Source: Oscillospiraceae bacterium
GTDB taxonomy: Bacteria; Bacillota; Clostridia; Oscillospirales; Ruminococcaceae
Reading direction: 5' to 3'
Length of the DNA: 39,435 nt
Assembly (NCBI GenBank): GCA_017399625.1
Contig: JAFQBT010000041.1
Coordinates: forward strand, 1 to 39,435
A model generated the notes under the pieces. The model had not been told where the DNA came from, ran no database searches, and saw nothing but the letters and a program-made list of their open reading frames with translations. Shown here piece after piece: positions 25,801 to 33,430 of this stretch (position 1 is its first letter; each line of letters begins with the position of its first letter). The position numbers and the translations under genes were made by a program.

Positions 25801-28129
25801 AAACCTTCTGAGCGCGGAAGTCCGGGAAAGAATCTTCGGAACGGGACCGGGAGTTCCCGGAAGAAACTATCTCGGAACCGGCGACCACCTTTTCCAGTAT
25901 TGCGACGACCCGGACAATACAGAATATTACGGATATTATTATTACGATTCGCTCTATCACGCGGCTTCCTATAACCAGCGGGCCGGAAGATTCTATATTT
26001 ACGATTATCTTGAAAGAGCGACGGATTCCAGCACGGCGGACTTCCTTCCGCTGAACTCGCCCTATGTCAACACAAACGGAAGACCGGTCACGACCTATTC
26101 CAACAGCGGCCAGTACGACGAATATAACGGAACGACCCATTATCAATATACCGGCGGTTCCGGAGTTAATTCGGAATACTGGTTCGGACTTAAAACCGAT
26201 ATTGAATTCTTCCTTCCAAGCGACCCGGGAGGAAAGGATTCCGAGGGAAACAACGTAAACCAGGGACTTAACGGAAAAGACCTTGTTTTCGACTTCACCG
26301 GAGATGATGACGTCTGGGTTTTTGTTGACGATATTCTTGTTCTTGATATCGGCGGTATTCACAACGCCCTCGAAGGTTCCATAAACTTCTCCACCGGCGT
26401 TGTTACGGTAAACGGCAGTACGTCCGCTCTTCCAAAATCGATTGGAGCGGGTGAGCATACCCTTACAATGTACTATCTTGAACGAGGAGCTTCCCAATCC
26501 AACTGCAAGATCAAATTCAACATAACGACCCGTTATCATCTTAAGATAATGAAGGAGGACGTCCTTACAAGGGAACTTCTTGACGGTGCGGAATTTACGG
26601 TTTATACCGACGAAGCCTGCACGAAGGGAGCCCTACTCTGGGAAAGCGAAGCGGCAAACAAAGCCGGCGCGGAAGGACAGAGCACCTTTGTTGTAAAGAA
26701 CGGCGTTGCGAATATGTGGGGACTTGCCTCCGGCAACACCTACTACATAAAAGAAACAAAATATCCCGCAAACGGCGGCTACGGAGTTGCAAACGGAATA
26801 ATCGTGATGCAGCTCAACAGCCTTGGAACAGCAACTTTCGACGTTATTCCGAACCCGGATGCGGAAGGAAGCGACCTTTCCGGCGGCTTCACTGTCCACG
26901 GATTCAAAATAGACGTTGAAAACCACGAAGCCTATCTTGTTGCAACAAACGGCAAGGAGGAATACGGCGACGAGGTAACATCCGTAACCGTTGTGAAGGA
27001 ATGGAACGATAACATTGACCATTCAAAGGATTCCATAACGGTCTATATCCTTGCAAACGGATTCCGGATTCAGGAAGCGGTGCTCAGCGAGGCGAACAAC
27101 TGGACCCATACATGGAAAAACCTTCCGGTAAATGGCGACAGCGGAAAACCGGTTACCTATACCGTTGAGGAAGGAACCGTTCCGGGATATTTCGGAACCA
27201 TAACACCACTTGTTTCCTCAGGCGGCGGAGGAGAATTCAAACAGGTTTCTTCCTTCACCGACGGAAAAAACTACGTAATCGTTTCGAACAACGCTCCGCT
27301 TTATGCAACGGAAAGCGAAGGTATCAAAAGAAACTGGAACATAAGTATTCCCCAGTTCTTCACCGGAGCGAAATGGACTGCGGATGTAAACGGAGACACT
27401 GTTTTGCTGACCAATGAGCTTGGGCTTACGCTTTATTATTCCAACAGCGGCGGAAACCGTTTTTACAGCGTAAGCAATAATCCGCCGGGCGGAACAAATC
27501 TTTCCTTCGTCGACAATAAGCTTGCATATATTGAAGACGGAAAACTCTGGTATATGTCCTGGAACGAAGGAGAAACAGTTCCCGTAGATGAATGGGGCGG
27601 CCCGACGGTTGTTCTTTATGAAGAAAGCGGAGGCGAAACCGTTACGAACGGGTTCCTCATCACGAATGAACCGGTAACCGTTGATAACAGCGTTTCTTTT
27701 AAGGTAAACAAAGCCTGGAACACCGGAAACTTTGCTTCGATAAAGGATTACGAACAGCTTGTTGTAACAATGAAGCTGCTCGAAAACGAAAAAGATTCCG
27801 GTATGAGCGCAGACCTGAGCATTAAAAACGGCTGGGCATATACATTCAAAGATCTTCCGAAATTCGACAGCGGAGGAAACGAAATCGTTTATTCCGTTGA
27901 AGAAGTTCATATTTCCTCCGAATGGCGTCCGGAATACGGCGAAATAACCCTTGAGGGAAACCGTTATGAAACAACGGTAACAAACGTATATCGGATGCAT
28001 TACGAACTTCCGCAAACCGGCGGAGGAGGAACAATTTTCAATATCGCGGGCGGAATCTTCGCTTTCGGAGCGGGTTTTGCCCTGATATACAGAGCAATCA
28101 AAAAGCGAAGAAAGGAGGACACCTCCTGA
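22874..28129 (+). CDS. Giant LPQTG surface protein with His/Cys repeats, degenerate amidase-like domain and Cna-B domains
   Basis: The 1751-residue protein starts behind AAAGGAGG. A transmembrane-like signal lies near residues 22-45. Six His/Cys units (type CGAEEHIHSESC) fill about 52-170, and ten more (type CGMEEHAHTEEC) fill about 353-560. Between them (195-350) is a domain like the CHAP amidases of Clostridial adhesins, but the usual catalytic Cys is Asn243 (DWNILF) and the usual His is replaced in KAGIITE, so it is probably inactive. An InlB-type repeat (about 836-880) and a fibro-slime-type domain (GDDDVWVFVDD, about 1110-1215) come next. At least three Cna-B-like domains then lead to LPQTG near 1711, a membrane helix and a basic tail. 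It is the likely tip or adhesin of a sortase-assembled pilus. The His/Cys arrays suggest metal binding. Confidence 0.92.
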   Translation: MESNLEQRMKKYAKKNSRKKIWLKILSVLSTIVVFCTTYALILPAITQERETFCGAEEHIHSESCAPHEEEILICELSEEAEHSHSEECFGKILRCETEENHLHTEECRSGEQLTCEKPEGHIHSEECYETSLLCEIPETEGHTHGEECYETKTVSCEAEEHSHSLACYSDKTADIETEEQWSASFAAEDFGEVVSENLITIAKSQLGYHESTKNYVVLEDGETTKGRTRYGEWFGEPYADWNILFAGFCLDYAKAEIPFDADSEKWIELLSAPETDIYRAADEHEALAGDLIFFDEDSDRKPEKAGIITEITEAGYKTVIGDYGDSVQPVIIEKTDETVFGFAAIAIPSPYHCGMEEHIHDNCFDENGNLSCGFAEHVHTDECLIEKAEETEPEYFCGMAEHAHTEECFDENGEAVCGMEEHAHTEECLAEKTEPEYFCGTDEHLHTEECFGENGEAVCGTEEHAHTEECLTEKTEPEYFCGTAEHLHTEECLDENDENICGFNEHLHDAGCLTEKEEKEFWCGFDEHAHTEECFGENGEPACGMEEHSHTDNCRVSLESLTEEEKARIEEVIKIIEELPTPDEIDLKIGEFEEAEDYEGEEVWLTEIYRQAGLAYKYYTDLPENHRQFVTNSEKLMELEYIWSMAILIEMEIAGTIDYSSGMFTGTRAFVLYTKGANGYYAFDGTGKAVPINIDSNGVITANVNNRNELLWTFEQRSTNTYLIKNLSSGRYMHTYSYGGGAITTSGSYQSTIVTATGGVKIRSNSSDYARLDEAALTFLPTTNANAAAVYNFGVYDTANQFHIWLDGTNGGMDYLAGSDDIGYSVKKGEGFILPENWKTPDGYSYKIQGWYDIIDGKYYSPGTEIFPTKNTVFYADWVPASYDIGQFNASVSPTVSTSDFITTRVYDYSPFFNFPYVNAEVTVDASGHSETWSIKSTQKGAGNLIFRDWSGGKLSYPNSSNSGDNEYTGDNTNPNLLSAEVRERIFGTGPGVPGRNYLGTGDHLFQYCDDPDNTEYYGYYYYDSLYHAASYNQRAGRFYIYDYLERATDSSTADFLPLNSPYVNTNGRPVTTYSNSGQYDEYNGTTHYQYTGGSGVNSEYWFGLKTDIEFFLPSDPGGKDSEGNNVNQGLNGKDLVFDFTGDDDVWVFVDDILVLDIGGIHNALEGSINFSTGVVTVNGSTSALPKSIGAGEHTLTMYYLERGASQSNCKIKFNITTRYHLKIMKEDVLTRELLDGAEFTVYTDEACTKGALLWESEAANKAGAEGQSTFVVKNGVANMWGLASGNTYYIKETKYPANGGYGVANGIIVMQLNSLGTATFDVIPNPDAEGSDLSGGFTVHGFKIDVENHEAYLVATNGKEEYGDEVTSVTVVKEWNDNIDHSKDSITVYILANGFRIQEAVLSEANNWTHTWKNLPVNGDSGKPVTYTVEEGTVPGYFGTITPLVSSGGGGEFKQVSSFTDGKNYVIVSNNAPLYATESEGIKRNWNISIPQFFTGAKWTADVNGDTVLLTNELGLTLYYSNSGGNRFYSVSNNPPGGTNLSFVDNKLAYIEDGKLWYMSWNEGETVPVDEWGGPTVVLYEESGGETVTNGFLITNEPVTVDNSVSFKVNKAWNTGNFASIKDYEQLVVTMKLLENEKDSGMSADLSIKNGWAYTFKDLPKFDSGGNEIVYSVEEVHISSEWRPEYGEITLEGNRYETTVTNVYRMHYELPQTGGGGTIFNIAGGIFAFGAGFALIYRAIKKRRKEDTS

Positions 28130-28194
28130 ACCGCAATAAAACAGTTTCTGAAATTTCGGCAATAAATCAAATCAAAAGAAAGGAAAATGTAAAA

Positions 28195-29631
28195 ATGAAA
28201 CTCACAAAAATCGCAAGCCTTATCCTTGCAATCGCACTTGTTTTCTCCCTTGGAATCACCGCTTTTGCAGCAGAAACCGGTTCCATCACCATCAACGGCG
28301 CAAGCGAAGGCAACATTTATACAATTTATAAGCTCCTCGACCTTGAAAGCTATAACGTCACAGACGGCAAATATGCTTATAAAGTAAACTCGGAATGGGA
28401 CGATTTCTTCGAAACCGCCGAGGCAAAAGAATATTTTACTGTTGACACTCAGGGTTATGCAACCTGGACAAATGTAAAAGATGACGATGACACCGTTGCC
28501 GCTTTTGCAAAACTTGCTCTTGCATACGCAAAAGCAAATTCCATTCCTTCTGTTGCTTCTTCCGACGACCCCTCCGAAGGCAAAATCGTATTCTCCAATC
28601 TTGAACTCGGTTATTACCTTATCGACTCCACCATGGGTGCTCTCTGCGGTCTTACCACCACCAACCCCAATGCATATATCAATGCAAAAAACGCTGCTCC
28701 TACCATTGACAAACAGGTAAAAGAAGACTCCACCGACCAATGGGGCAACGAAAACTCCGCAGATATCGGTCAGGTTGTTGAATTCCGTGTAACCATCAAC
28801 GTACATGAAGGCGCAGAAAACTATGTTTTCCACGATATTATGTCCGCAGGTCTTACCTTCAATGGCGTAAGCGGAGTTCAGCATATTATCCCCGGTCAGG
28901 ATCCCCATGCTGCTACTGAAGGAGATGATTATGAAGTTAAAACCGGAGGTATTACCGATGGCTGCACTTTTGAAATTATTTTCTCCAAGGACTTCTGCGA
29001 TCATCTTGAAACCAACGATAAAGTAGTAATTTTCTACAGCGCAGTGGTTAACAAAGACGCAATTATTGCGGGCGAAGGCAACAGCAACGAAGCAAAACTT
29101 GAATTCGGTGAAAATCACTTTACAACCGATGATAAAACCTATAGCAAAACTTACGGATTTGACCTTGTAAAAACCGACAGCCAGAACAAACTCATTGACG
29201 GCGCAGGATTCAAAATTTATGATGAAGCAACCGGCGGCAATGAAGTCGCAGTTGTTCTTATGGATGACGGCGTAACATACAGAAGAGCAAGAGCCGACGA
29301 AACCGGAGTTGAAATCATTGTTAAAGATGGCCAGGTAAGAGTTGTAGGTTTTGATAACGGCACCTATTATCTTGAAGAAACTACAACTCCCCAAGGTTAC
29401 AACCAGCTTGCTGAACGCCACAAATTCACCATTTCCGACAGCAACCTTGATGCAATCGTAACCGGCGGAATTGTTTCCACCGGTTCCGGTGTTCACGTAG
29501 TCAACAAAAACGGCACCATGCTTCCCGAAACCGGCGGCATCGGCACCACCCTTTTCTATGTTGTCGGCGGAATCCTTGTTGCAGGTTCCCTTGTTTTCCT
29601 CGTAACCAAAAAACGCATGGGCAACAGATAA
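28195..29631 (+). CDS. LPETG major pilin (fimbrial isopeptide D2 and Cna-B type)
   Basis: The 478-residue protein has a signal peptide (cleavage after AFA near residue 24) and an N-terminal pilin domain. A D2-type isopeptide domain starts near PTIDKQVKED (about 168), and a Cna-B domain (KTDSQNKLIDGAGFKIYDE to YYLEETTTPQGY) comes before LPETG at 443. A membrane helix and basic tail follow. This is the layout of SpaA-type backbone pilins, covalently linked by a class C sortase and stiffened by Lys-Asn bonds. The Lys of PTIDKQV is the probable linkage or isopeptide residue, though no classical YPK pilin motif is present. The ATG follows AAAGGAAAATG. Codon choice differs from the upstream giant protein, which may reflect high expression. 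Confidence 0.93.
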   Translation: MKLTKIASLILAIALVFSLGITAFAAETGSITINGASEGNIYTIYKLLDLESYNVTDGKYAYKVNSEWDDFFETAEAKEYFTVDTQGYATWTNVKDDDDTVAAFAKLALAYAKANSIPSVASSDDPSEGKIVFSNLELGYYLIDSTMGALCGLTTTNPNAYINAKNAAPTIDKQVKEDSTDQWGNENSADIGQVVEFRVTINVHEGAENYVFHDIMSAGLTFNGVSGVQHIIPGQDPHAATEGDDYEVKTGGITDGCTFEIIFSKDFCDHLETNDKVVIFYSAVVNKDAIIAGEGNSNEAKLEFGENHFTTDDKTYSKTYGFDLVKTDSQNKLIDGAGFKIYDEATGGNEVAVVLMDDGVTYRRARADETGVEIIVKDGQVRVVGFDNGTYYLEETTTPQGYNQLAERHKFTISDSNLDAIVTGGIVSTGSGVHVVNKNGTMLPETGGIGTTLFYVVGGILVAGSLVFLVTKKRMGNR

Positions 29632-29666
29632 TTTGCTGATAATATTAATAATACATAACTAAAGTT

Positions 29667-29697
29667 CCGCACAGCTGTTTTTATAACAGCTGTGCGG
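29667..29697 (+). promoter_or_regulatory. Strong hairpin between major pilin and sortase
   Basis: CCGCACAGCTGTT pairs perfectly with AACAGCTGTGCGG across five bases. No T-run follows; the sortase ribosome site (AAGGAG) begins at once. It is probably a 3' end stabiliser or partial attenuator that keeps sortase below pilin levels. Confidence 0.75.
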
Positions 29698-29713
29698 CAA
29701 GGAGAGATCTGCA

Positions 29714-30550
29714 ATGAAGAACAAAACAAACATATTGTTAATATTAATCCTCATTGCAGGTCTGTCCTTGCTTCTCTATCCTTCCTTCAGCAACTACTGG
29801 AACTCCTTTACCCAGTCCCAGGTTATTGTTGACTATACCCAGCAGATAAAGGATCTGGATTCGGAAAAATATGACCGGATATTATCCGAAGCGACGGAAT
29901 ATAACAGAACTCTGGTCAGCAGAAGCAACCATTTTCTGCTCAGCGACGAACAGAAAGCGGAATATGACGAGCTCCTCGATATTTCCGGCGTCGGAATTAT
30001 GGGATATATCGAAATCCCGTCCATCAACTGCACTCTTCCGGTTTATCACGGAACGGAGGATTCCGTTCTGCAGATAGCCGTGGGACATCTTGACTGGACA
30101 AGCCTTCCGGTCGGCGGAGAAAGCACCCATTGTGTCCTTTCCGGCCACAGGGGGCTCCCAAGCGCAAAACTCTTCACCGACCTTGATAAAGTCACCGTCG
30201 GGGATACCTTCGTTCTGAGGATCCTTGACGAGGTGCTGACCTATGAGGTGGACCAGATACTGATAGTTGAACCCCACGAAACGGACGAGCTCCTTATCGT
30301 TGAAGGAAAGGATTACTGCACTCTTGTTACCTGCACCCCCTATGCCATAAACACCCACAGAATACTGGTAAGGGGCGAAAGAATCGAAAATGCCGCGGAA
30401 GCAAAGAATATCCGAATCGTTTCGGAAGCGGCAAGGATAGAACCCCTTGTCATCGCTCCGGTTGTTGCGGCGCCGATTCTTCTTATATTGTTTATAAATA
30501 TTATGATACCGAAAGAAAAAAACGGAGGTGACGATTATGACGAAAGCTAA
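29714..30550 (+). CDS. Class C (pilin-polymerising) sortase
   Basis: The 278-residue membrane enzyme has an N-terminal anchor (residues 7-25) and a second C-terminal membrane segment (about 246-264), typical of class C. The catalytic residues are visible: His145 (LSGHRGLP), Cys207 (TLVTCTPY) and Arg216 (INTHRILV). It joins pilin subunits through LPxTG and a pilin lysine. The usual lid motif with Asp-Pro-aromatic is not evident in the N-terminal region (LVSRSNHFLLSDEQ stands there), so its autoinhibition may differ. The ATG follows AAGGAG behind a long hairpin, and its end overlaps the next gene by 14 bases. Confidence 0.93.
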   Translation: MKNKTNILLILILIAGLSLLLYPSFSNYWNSFTQSQVIVDYTQQIKDLDSEKYDRILSEATEYNRTLVSRSNHFLLSDEQKAEYDELLDISGVGIMGYIEIPSINCTLPVYHGTEDSVLQIAVGHLDWTSLPVGGESTHCVLSGHRGLPSAKLFTDLDKVTVGDTFVLRILDEVLTYEVDQILIVEPHETDELLIVEGKDYCTLVTCTPYAINTHRILVRGERIENAAEAKNIRIVSEAARIEPLVIAPVVAAPILLILFINIMIPKEKNGGDDYDES

Positions 30551-31514
30551 AAGATTTCTGGCTTTATTCCTGATGCTCATAATCATGTTCTGTTTTTCTG
30601 CAAAGGCTTTTGCAATTTCGGAAAAAATCGACCCGGAGCGGGAATCCAGCCTTGAGATAATTTTCCGTGAGGGTGAAAAAAATCTTTCCGGCGCGGAATT
30701 TTCGGTTTATCTCATTGCGAATATTGATGAAAAAGGAAAATTCACCGTCACCGAAGAATTCAGCGGCTTCAACGTCAATATAACCGGAATCAACGACGAA
30801 GCATGGCGCATTCTTGCAATGACCCTGGAAAGCTATATTTTTGAAAAAGGCGTTGCTCCCACGGCAAAAGGAATCACCGATTCCGATGGAATCGCCGTAA
30901 TGGAAGGTCTTGAACCGGGACTTTATCTCGTTATCGGAACTCCCCTTTCCCTTGACGGATACACATATTTTGCGGAAACCGCAATTATACAGATTCCGGT
31001 TTTGGATGACGAAAACAATATCTGGAATTATGATGTTTCAATAAAGCCGAAGCACAGCTCCGTTCCGGACGGCGGTGCAGACAGCTTTGTCACCCGGAAG
31101 GTCCTCAAAATCTGGGAGGACAAAGGTTATGAAAGCATCCGCCCGAAGGAAATCACCGTCCGCCTTTTCTGCGACGGCGATCTTTATGATACGGTGGTCC
31201 TGAGCGAAAAAAACAACTGGCGCCATACCTGGGAAAACCTTGAGGAAGGCCATAAATGGATAGTCACCGAAAAGGTTCCGGAAGGATATACCGCCCGGAT
31301 CACAAAGGAAGGAATCACCTTCATTATCGAGAACAGCATTGAAAAACCGGAAAATCCGGATAAACCCGATAAACCGAAGCCTCCGGAAGAACCGGACGAT
31401 CCGAAGCTTCCCCAGACCGGTCAGCTCTGGTGGCCTGTTCCGGTGCTTTTCGGAGCGGGAATATTTTTTATTGCCGCGGGAATTTTCCGCAGAAGAGGCG
31501 GCTATGAAAAATAA
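30537..31514 (+). CDS. LPQTG minor pilin with Cna-B domains
   Basis: The 325-residue protein has a signal peptide (cleavage after AKA-FA, near 24), an N-terminal SpaA-like beta domain and a Cna-B domain (VLKIWEDKGYESIRP to WIVTEKVPEGY). A proline-rich stalk (PDKPDKPKPPEEPDDP) leads to LPQTG near 295, a membrane helix and a basic tail. The small size and proline stalk suggest the basal or anchor pilin. The ATG at 30,537 lies eight bases after GGAGG. A GTG at 30,528 coincides with the ribosome site and is rejected. It overlaps the sortase gene upstream and the second sortase downstream. Confidence 0.92.
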   Translation: MTKAKRFLALFLMLIIMFCFSAKAFAISEKIDPERESSLEIIFREGEKNLSGAEFSVYLIANIDEKGKFTVTEEFSGFNVNITGINDEAWRILAMTLESYIFEKGVAPTAKGITDSDGIAVMEGLEPGLYLVIGTPLSLDGYTYFAETAIIQIPVLDDENNIWNYDVSIKPKHSSVPDGGADSFVTRKVLKIWEDKGYESIRPKEITVRLFCDGDLYDTVVLSEKNNWRHTWENLEEGHKWIVTEKVPEGYTARITKEGITFIIENSIEKPENPDKPDKPKPPEEPDDPKLPQTGQLWWPVPVLFGAGIFFIAAGIFRRRGGYEK

Positions 31515-32121
31515 AAGAGGAACGGGACTTATTATAACCGGATTTATTCTGATTCTTGCGGCGGCGGGGCTTTTTGGATACAACGTAATCGAGGAAAGAA
31601 AAGCCGAAAATTCCTCCGGAAAAGCCGTCGGCGTTCTTGAACAGCAGATAGTTATAAAGGAATATCCGGAAATATTCGAAAATGCTGCCGAGGCGGAGAT
31701 TCCGGATTATATTCTGAATCCGGAAATGGCTATGCCGGAAACGGAAATCGAGGGGATAAAATATATCGGAACGCTGGAAATTCCAAAAATCGGGCTGAAG
31801 CTTCCGGTTATCAGCGAATGGAGCTATCCGAATCTTAAAATTGCGCCATGCCGCTATTTCGGCTCCGCGTATCTTGATAATATAGTCATCGCGGCCCATA
31901 ACTATAAATCCCATTTCCGGGAAATCGAAAATCTTTCCTCCGGGGATGAAATTATTTTTACGGATACAGACGGAAACGTTTTTGTTTATTCCGTCGGCGC
32001 AAAAGAAGTTCTTCCGCCCACCGCTATCGAGGAAATGACAAGCGGCGAATGGGACCTTACCCTTTTCACCTGCAATCCCGCAGGAACTTTCCGGGTTGCG
32101 ATAAGATGCGATAAGAAGTGA
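31504..32121 (+). CDS. Second sortase of the pilus operon
   Basis: The 205-residue enzyme has one N-terminal membrane helix (about 8-27). Its sortase fold has catalytic His132 (IAAHNYKSHF), Cys190 (LTLFTCNP) and Arg197 (GTFRVAIRC). It lacks the C-terminal membrane segment of class C. This suggests a housekeeping or anchoring type, perhaps class D-like, that attaches the finished pilus to the wall. The start overlaps the end of the minor pilin by 11 bases. Only three bases separate its stop from the end of an IS30 relic, so the operon's original 3' flank has been lost. Confidence 0.9.
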   Translation: MKNKRGTGLIITGFILILAAAGLFGYNVIEERKAENSSGKAVGVLEQQIVIKEYPEIFENAAEAEIPDYILNPEMAMPETEIEGIKYIGTLEIPKIGLKLPVISEWSYPNLKIAPCRYFGSAYLDNIVIAAHNYKSHFREIENLSSGDEIIFTDTDGNVFVYSVGAKEVLPPTAIEEMTSGEWDLTLFTCNPAGTFRVAIRCDKK

Positions 32122-32124
32122 TTT

Positions 32125-32224
32125 GTCAAACTAAGTGCAACAGTTAGCAAGTTCGAAGTCCCATAAATCCTTGGGAGAACGATAATTAAGAACCTTACGA
32201 GGCCTGGCGTTAATTAACGCCAGG
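32125..32224 (-). pseudogene. IS30-type transposase C-terminal relic
   Basis: On the minus strand 32,211-32,131 reads NARPRKVLNYRSPKDLWDF followed by a short end and TAG. The RPRKxLxxxSP pattern is the C-terminus of IS30-family transposases. The following GCACTTAGTTTGACAA probably belongs to the terminal inverted repeat. Everything upstream of this tail is gone. The left junction is a palindrome, CCTGGCGTTAATTAACGCCAGG minus its outer base pair, spanning 32,203-32,224. Confidence 0.75.
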
Positions 32225-32416
32225 TTCTTTGACGGCTCCGTTGACGTAAAGGATGCTTACTATGCGCGTCTTGTTGCGGCGAAGCTCATCAAGCCCACCG
32301 ATGAGCAGCGCCTCGTCGGCGACGCTGACCTCGATGGAAGAATAACCGCTCTTGATGCGAACATAATCCGCAAATTTGCCGCAAAAATCATCGCCGAACT
32401 CCCGGTGAAAAAATAG
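32225..32416 (+). pseudogene. Dockerin-domain fragment (5'-truncated gene)
   Basis: A 63-codon open frame ending in TAG encodes the tail of a two-repeat dockerin. The first calcium loop is cut (FDGSVDVKDAYYARL) and the second is complete (GDADLDGRITALDANIIRKF). Dockerins tether enzymes or surface proteins to cohesins. There is no start or ribosome site. The truncation point coincides with the IS30 relic, so the insertion or a deletion beside it removed the rest of the gene. Confidence 0.8.
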
Positions 32417-32435
32417 AAAAGCGCCGGCGCTCATT

Positions 32436-32488
32436 TTGAGCACCGCACCCGTGCTCAAAACAAAAAGCACGGAAAACTCCGTGCTCAA
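32436..32488. repeat. TTGAGCAC / GTGCTCAA word cluster
   Basis: Three words occur in 53 bases, at 32,436, 32,451 and 32,481, and another at 32,718. AGCACGG and CCGTGCT (32,466-32,485) form a small hairpin. The same word clusters around 19,230-19,903. Confidence 0.6.
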
Positions 32489-32569
32489 AAAAGAAAAACA
32501 GTATTGCAGCGCTTTTTGCGAAAGAAGCGATTTTCGGCATGAAAAAGCCAAAAAACAGCTGTCCGCAGG

Positions 32570-32598
32570 TTGACTTTATAAAGCTATGCGGCTATAAT
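32570..32598 (+). promoter_or_regulatory. Promoter of small RNA copy 1
   Basis: TTGACT (32,570-32,575) and TATAAT (32,593-32,598) are spaced by 17 bases, close to consensus. No protein-coding start follows; a terminator comes about 110 bases later. Confidence 0.75.
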
Positions 32599-32604
32599 GA
32601 AAAA

Positions 32605-32712
32605 GGAATAAAGATATTTTTGTTTTTCCAAAAAAACTGCGGGAAAAACTGATTCGTCATATCGTTCCTTTCAACGGGAAATCCCCCTTTTCGGAGAAAA
32701 GGGGGATTTTTC
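32605..32712 (+). ncRNA. Candidate small RNA, copy 1 (about 108 nt)
   Basis: The predicted transcript begins GGAA seven bases after the -10 box. Hairpin 1 pairs GTTTTTCC (32,622-32,629) with GGAAAAAC (32,642-32,649). Hairpin 2, CGTT-CCTTTC-AACG (32,663-32,676), exposes a pyrimidine loop complementary to Shine-Dalgarno sequences. Hairpin 3 is an intrinsic terminator (AAATCCCCCTTTTC pairing with GAAAAGGGGGATTT). There is no open reading frame of note. It matches 33,250-33,358 almost exactly. I do not recognise a known RNA family. Confidence 0.65.
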
Positions 32713-32727
32713 CTTTTTTGAGCACAA

Positions 32728-32756
32728 AAAACACCGCCCGGAAACGGACGGTGTTT
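32728..32756 (-). terminator. Terminator of the Xre gene
   Basis: On the minus strand AAACACCG and CGGTGTTT pair around a GC-rich centre, followed by a T-run. Confidence 0.8.
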
Positions 32757-32783
32757 CAAGCTGAAAAGATTTATGCAAACGCT

Positions 32784-33107
32784 TTATCGGTTTTTCGAAA
32801 GAAAATGGTCGATCAGAATAAAAACGGCTTTTTGGTCCTCTTCCGAAAGTGCTGCAAGCTTTGAAGAAAGGGATTGGATATCGGCGGGATTTTGCTTTCC
32901 GGTGAGTATATAATCGGTGCTGACCTCCAGAATATGGCTCAGTTTCACAAGGTTATCAATGCGGATTGCCTTGTTTCCCCGCTCCATGTTGGAAATCATC
33001 TGGATGGAAACGTTCATTTTTTCGGAAAGCTGCTCCTGAGTGAACCCAAGGCGCTTTCTGCAAAACTGAATTCTGCTGCCGATTTCGTGTAAATCCAATT
33101 CTTTCAT
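32784..33107 (-). CDS. Xre-family regulator between the two small RNAs
   Basis: The 107-residue protein has an Xre helix-turn-helix (IQFCRKRLGFTQEQLSEKM, then SIQMISNMERGNKAIR) and a C-terminal helix pair with charged residues (SSKLAALSEEDQKAVF). It is probably a dimeric repressor or activator. The ATG at 33,107 has GGTGA just upstream; a GTG at 33,116 is the alternative. It runs opposite to the two small RNA units that bracket it. Its own promoter would lie in the AT-rich stretch at 33,150-33,200, next to the second small RNA promoter, so cross-regulation is possible but not shown. Confidence 0.88.
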   Translation of the reverse strand: MKELDLHEIGSRIQFCRKRLGFTQEQLSEKMNVSIQMISNMERGNKAIRIDNLVKLSHILEVSTDYILTGKQNPADIQSLSSKLAALSEEDQKAVFILIDHFLSKNR

Positions 33108-33215
33108 TGCTTTCACCGCAACCCGATTTCCGGGAATTTTGTCTGTGCTTCGGGATTAATTATACTTACAGTTTAATTATATGTGTTTAAAGGTTAAATT
33201 ATAAGCACCCATAGA

Positions 33216-33244
33216 TTGACTTTATTAAACTCAGGATGTATAAT
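33216..33244 (+). promoter_or_regulatory. Promoter of small RNA copy 2
   Basis: TTGACT (33,216-33,221) and TATAAT (33,239-33,244) are spaced by 17 bases. Most of the spacer differs from that of copy 1 while both boxes are identical. Confidence 0.75.
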
Positions 33245-33249
33245 AAAAT

Positions 33250-33358
33250 GGAACACAGATATTTTTTGTTTTTCCAAAAAAACTGCGGGAAAAACTGATT
33301 CATCATATCGTTCCTTTCAACGGGAAATCCCCCTTTTCGGAGAAAAGGGGGATTTTTC
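33250..33358 (+). ncRNA. Candidate small RNA, copy 2 (about 109 nt)
   Basis: It has the same layout as copy 1: GGAA start, GTTTTTCC/GGAAAAAC hairpin (33,268-33,295), CGTT-CCTTTC-AACG hairpin (33,309-33,322) and the same terminator. From AGATAT to the terminator tail it differs from copy 1 by about one extra T and one G-to-A change, while the first bases are more divergent. Confidence 0.65.
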
Positions 33359-33372
33359 CTTTTGAAAACGCA

Positions 33373-33404
33373 AAAAAAGAAAACCCCTCCGTTTTCCGGA
33401 AGGG
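33373..33404 (-). terminator. Terminator of the DUF4430 gene
   Basis: On the minus strand CCCTTCCG pairs with CGGAGGGG and is followed by TTTTCTTTTTTT. Confidence 0.8.
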
Positions 33405-33430
33405 CTTTTTTGCTGACCTGTGAAATCTGA

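Noticed and set aside
28000-29496. Long minus-strand open frame under the major pilin
   Set aside because: Shadow of the pilin gene. Low-complexity, Cys/Phe/Val-rich sequence with no recognisable domain.
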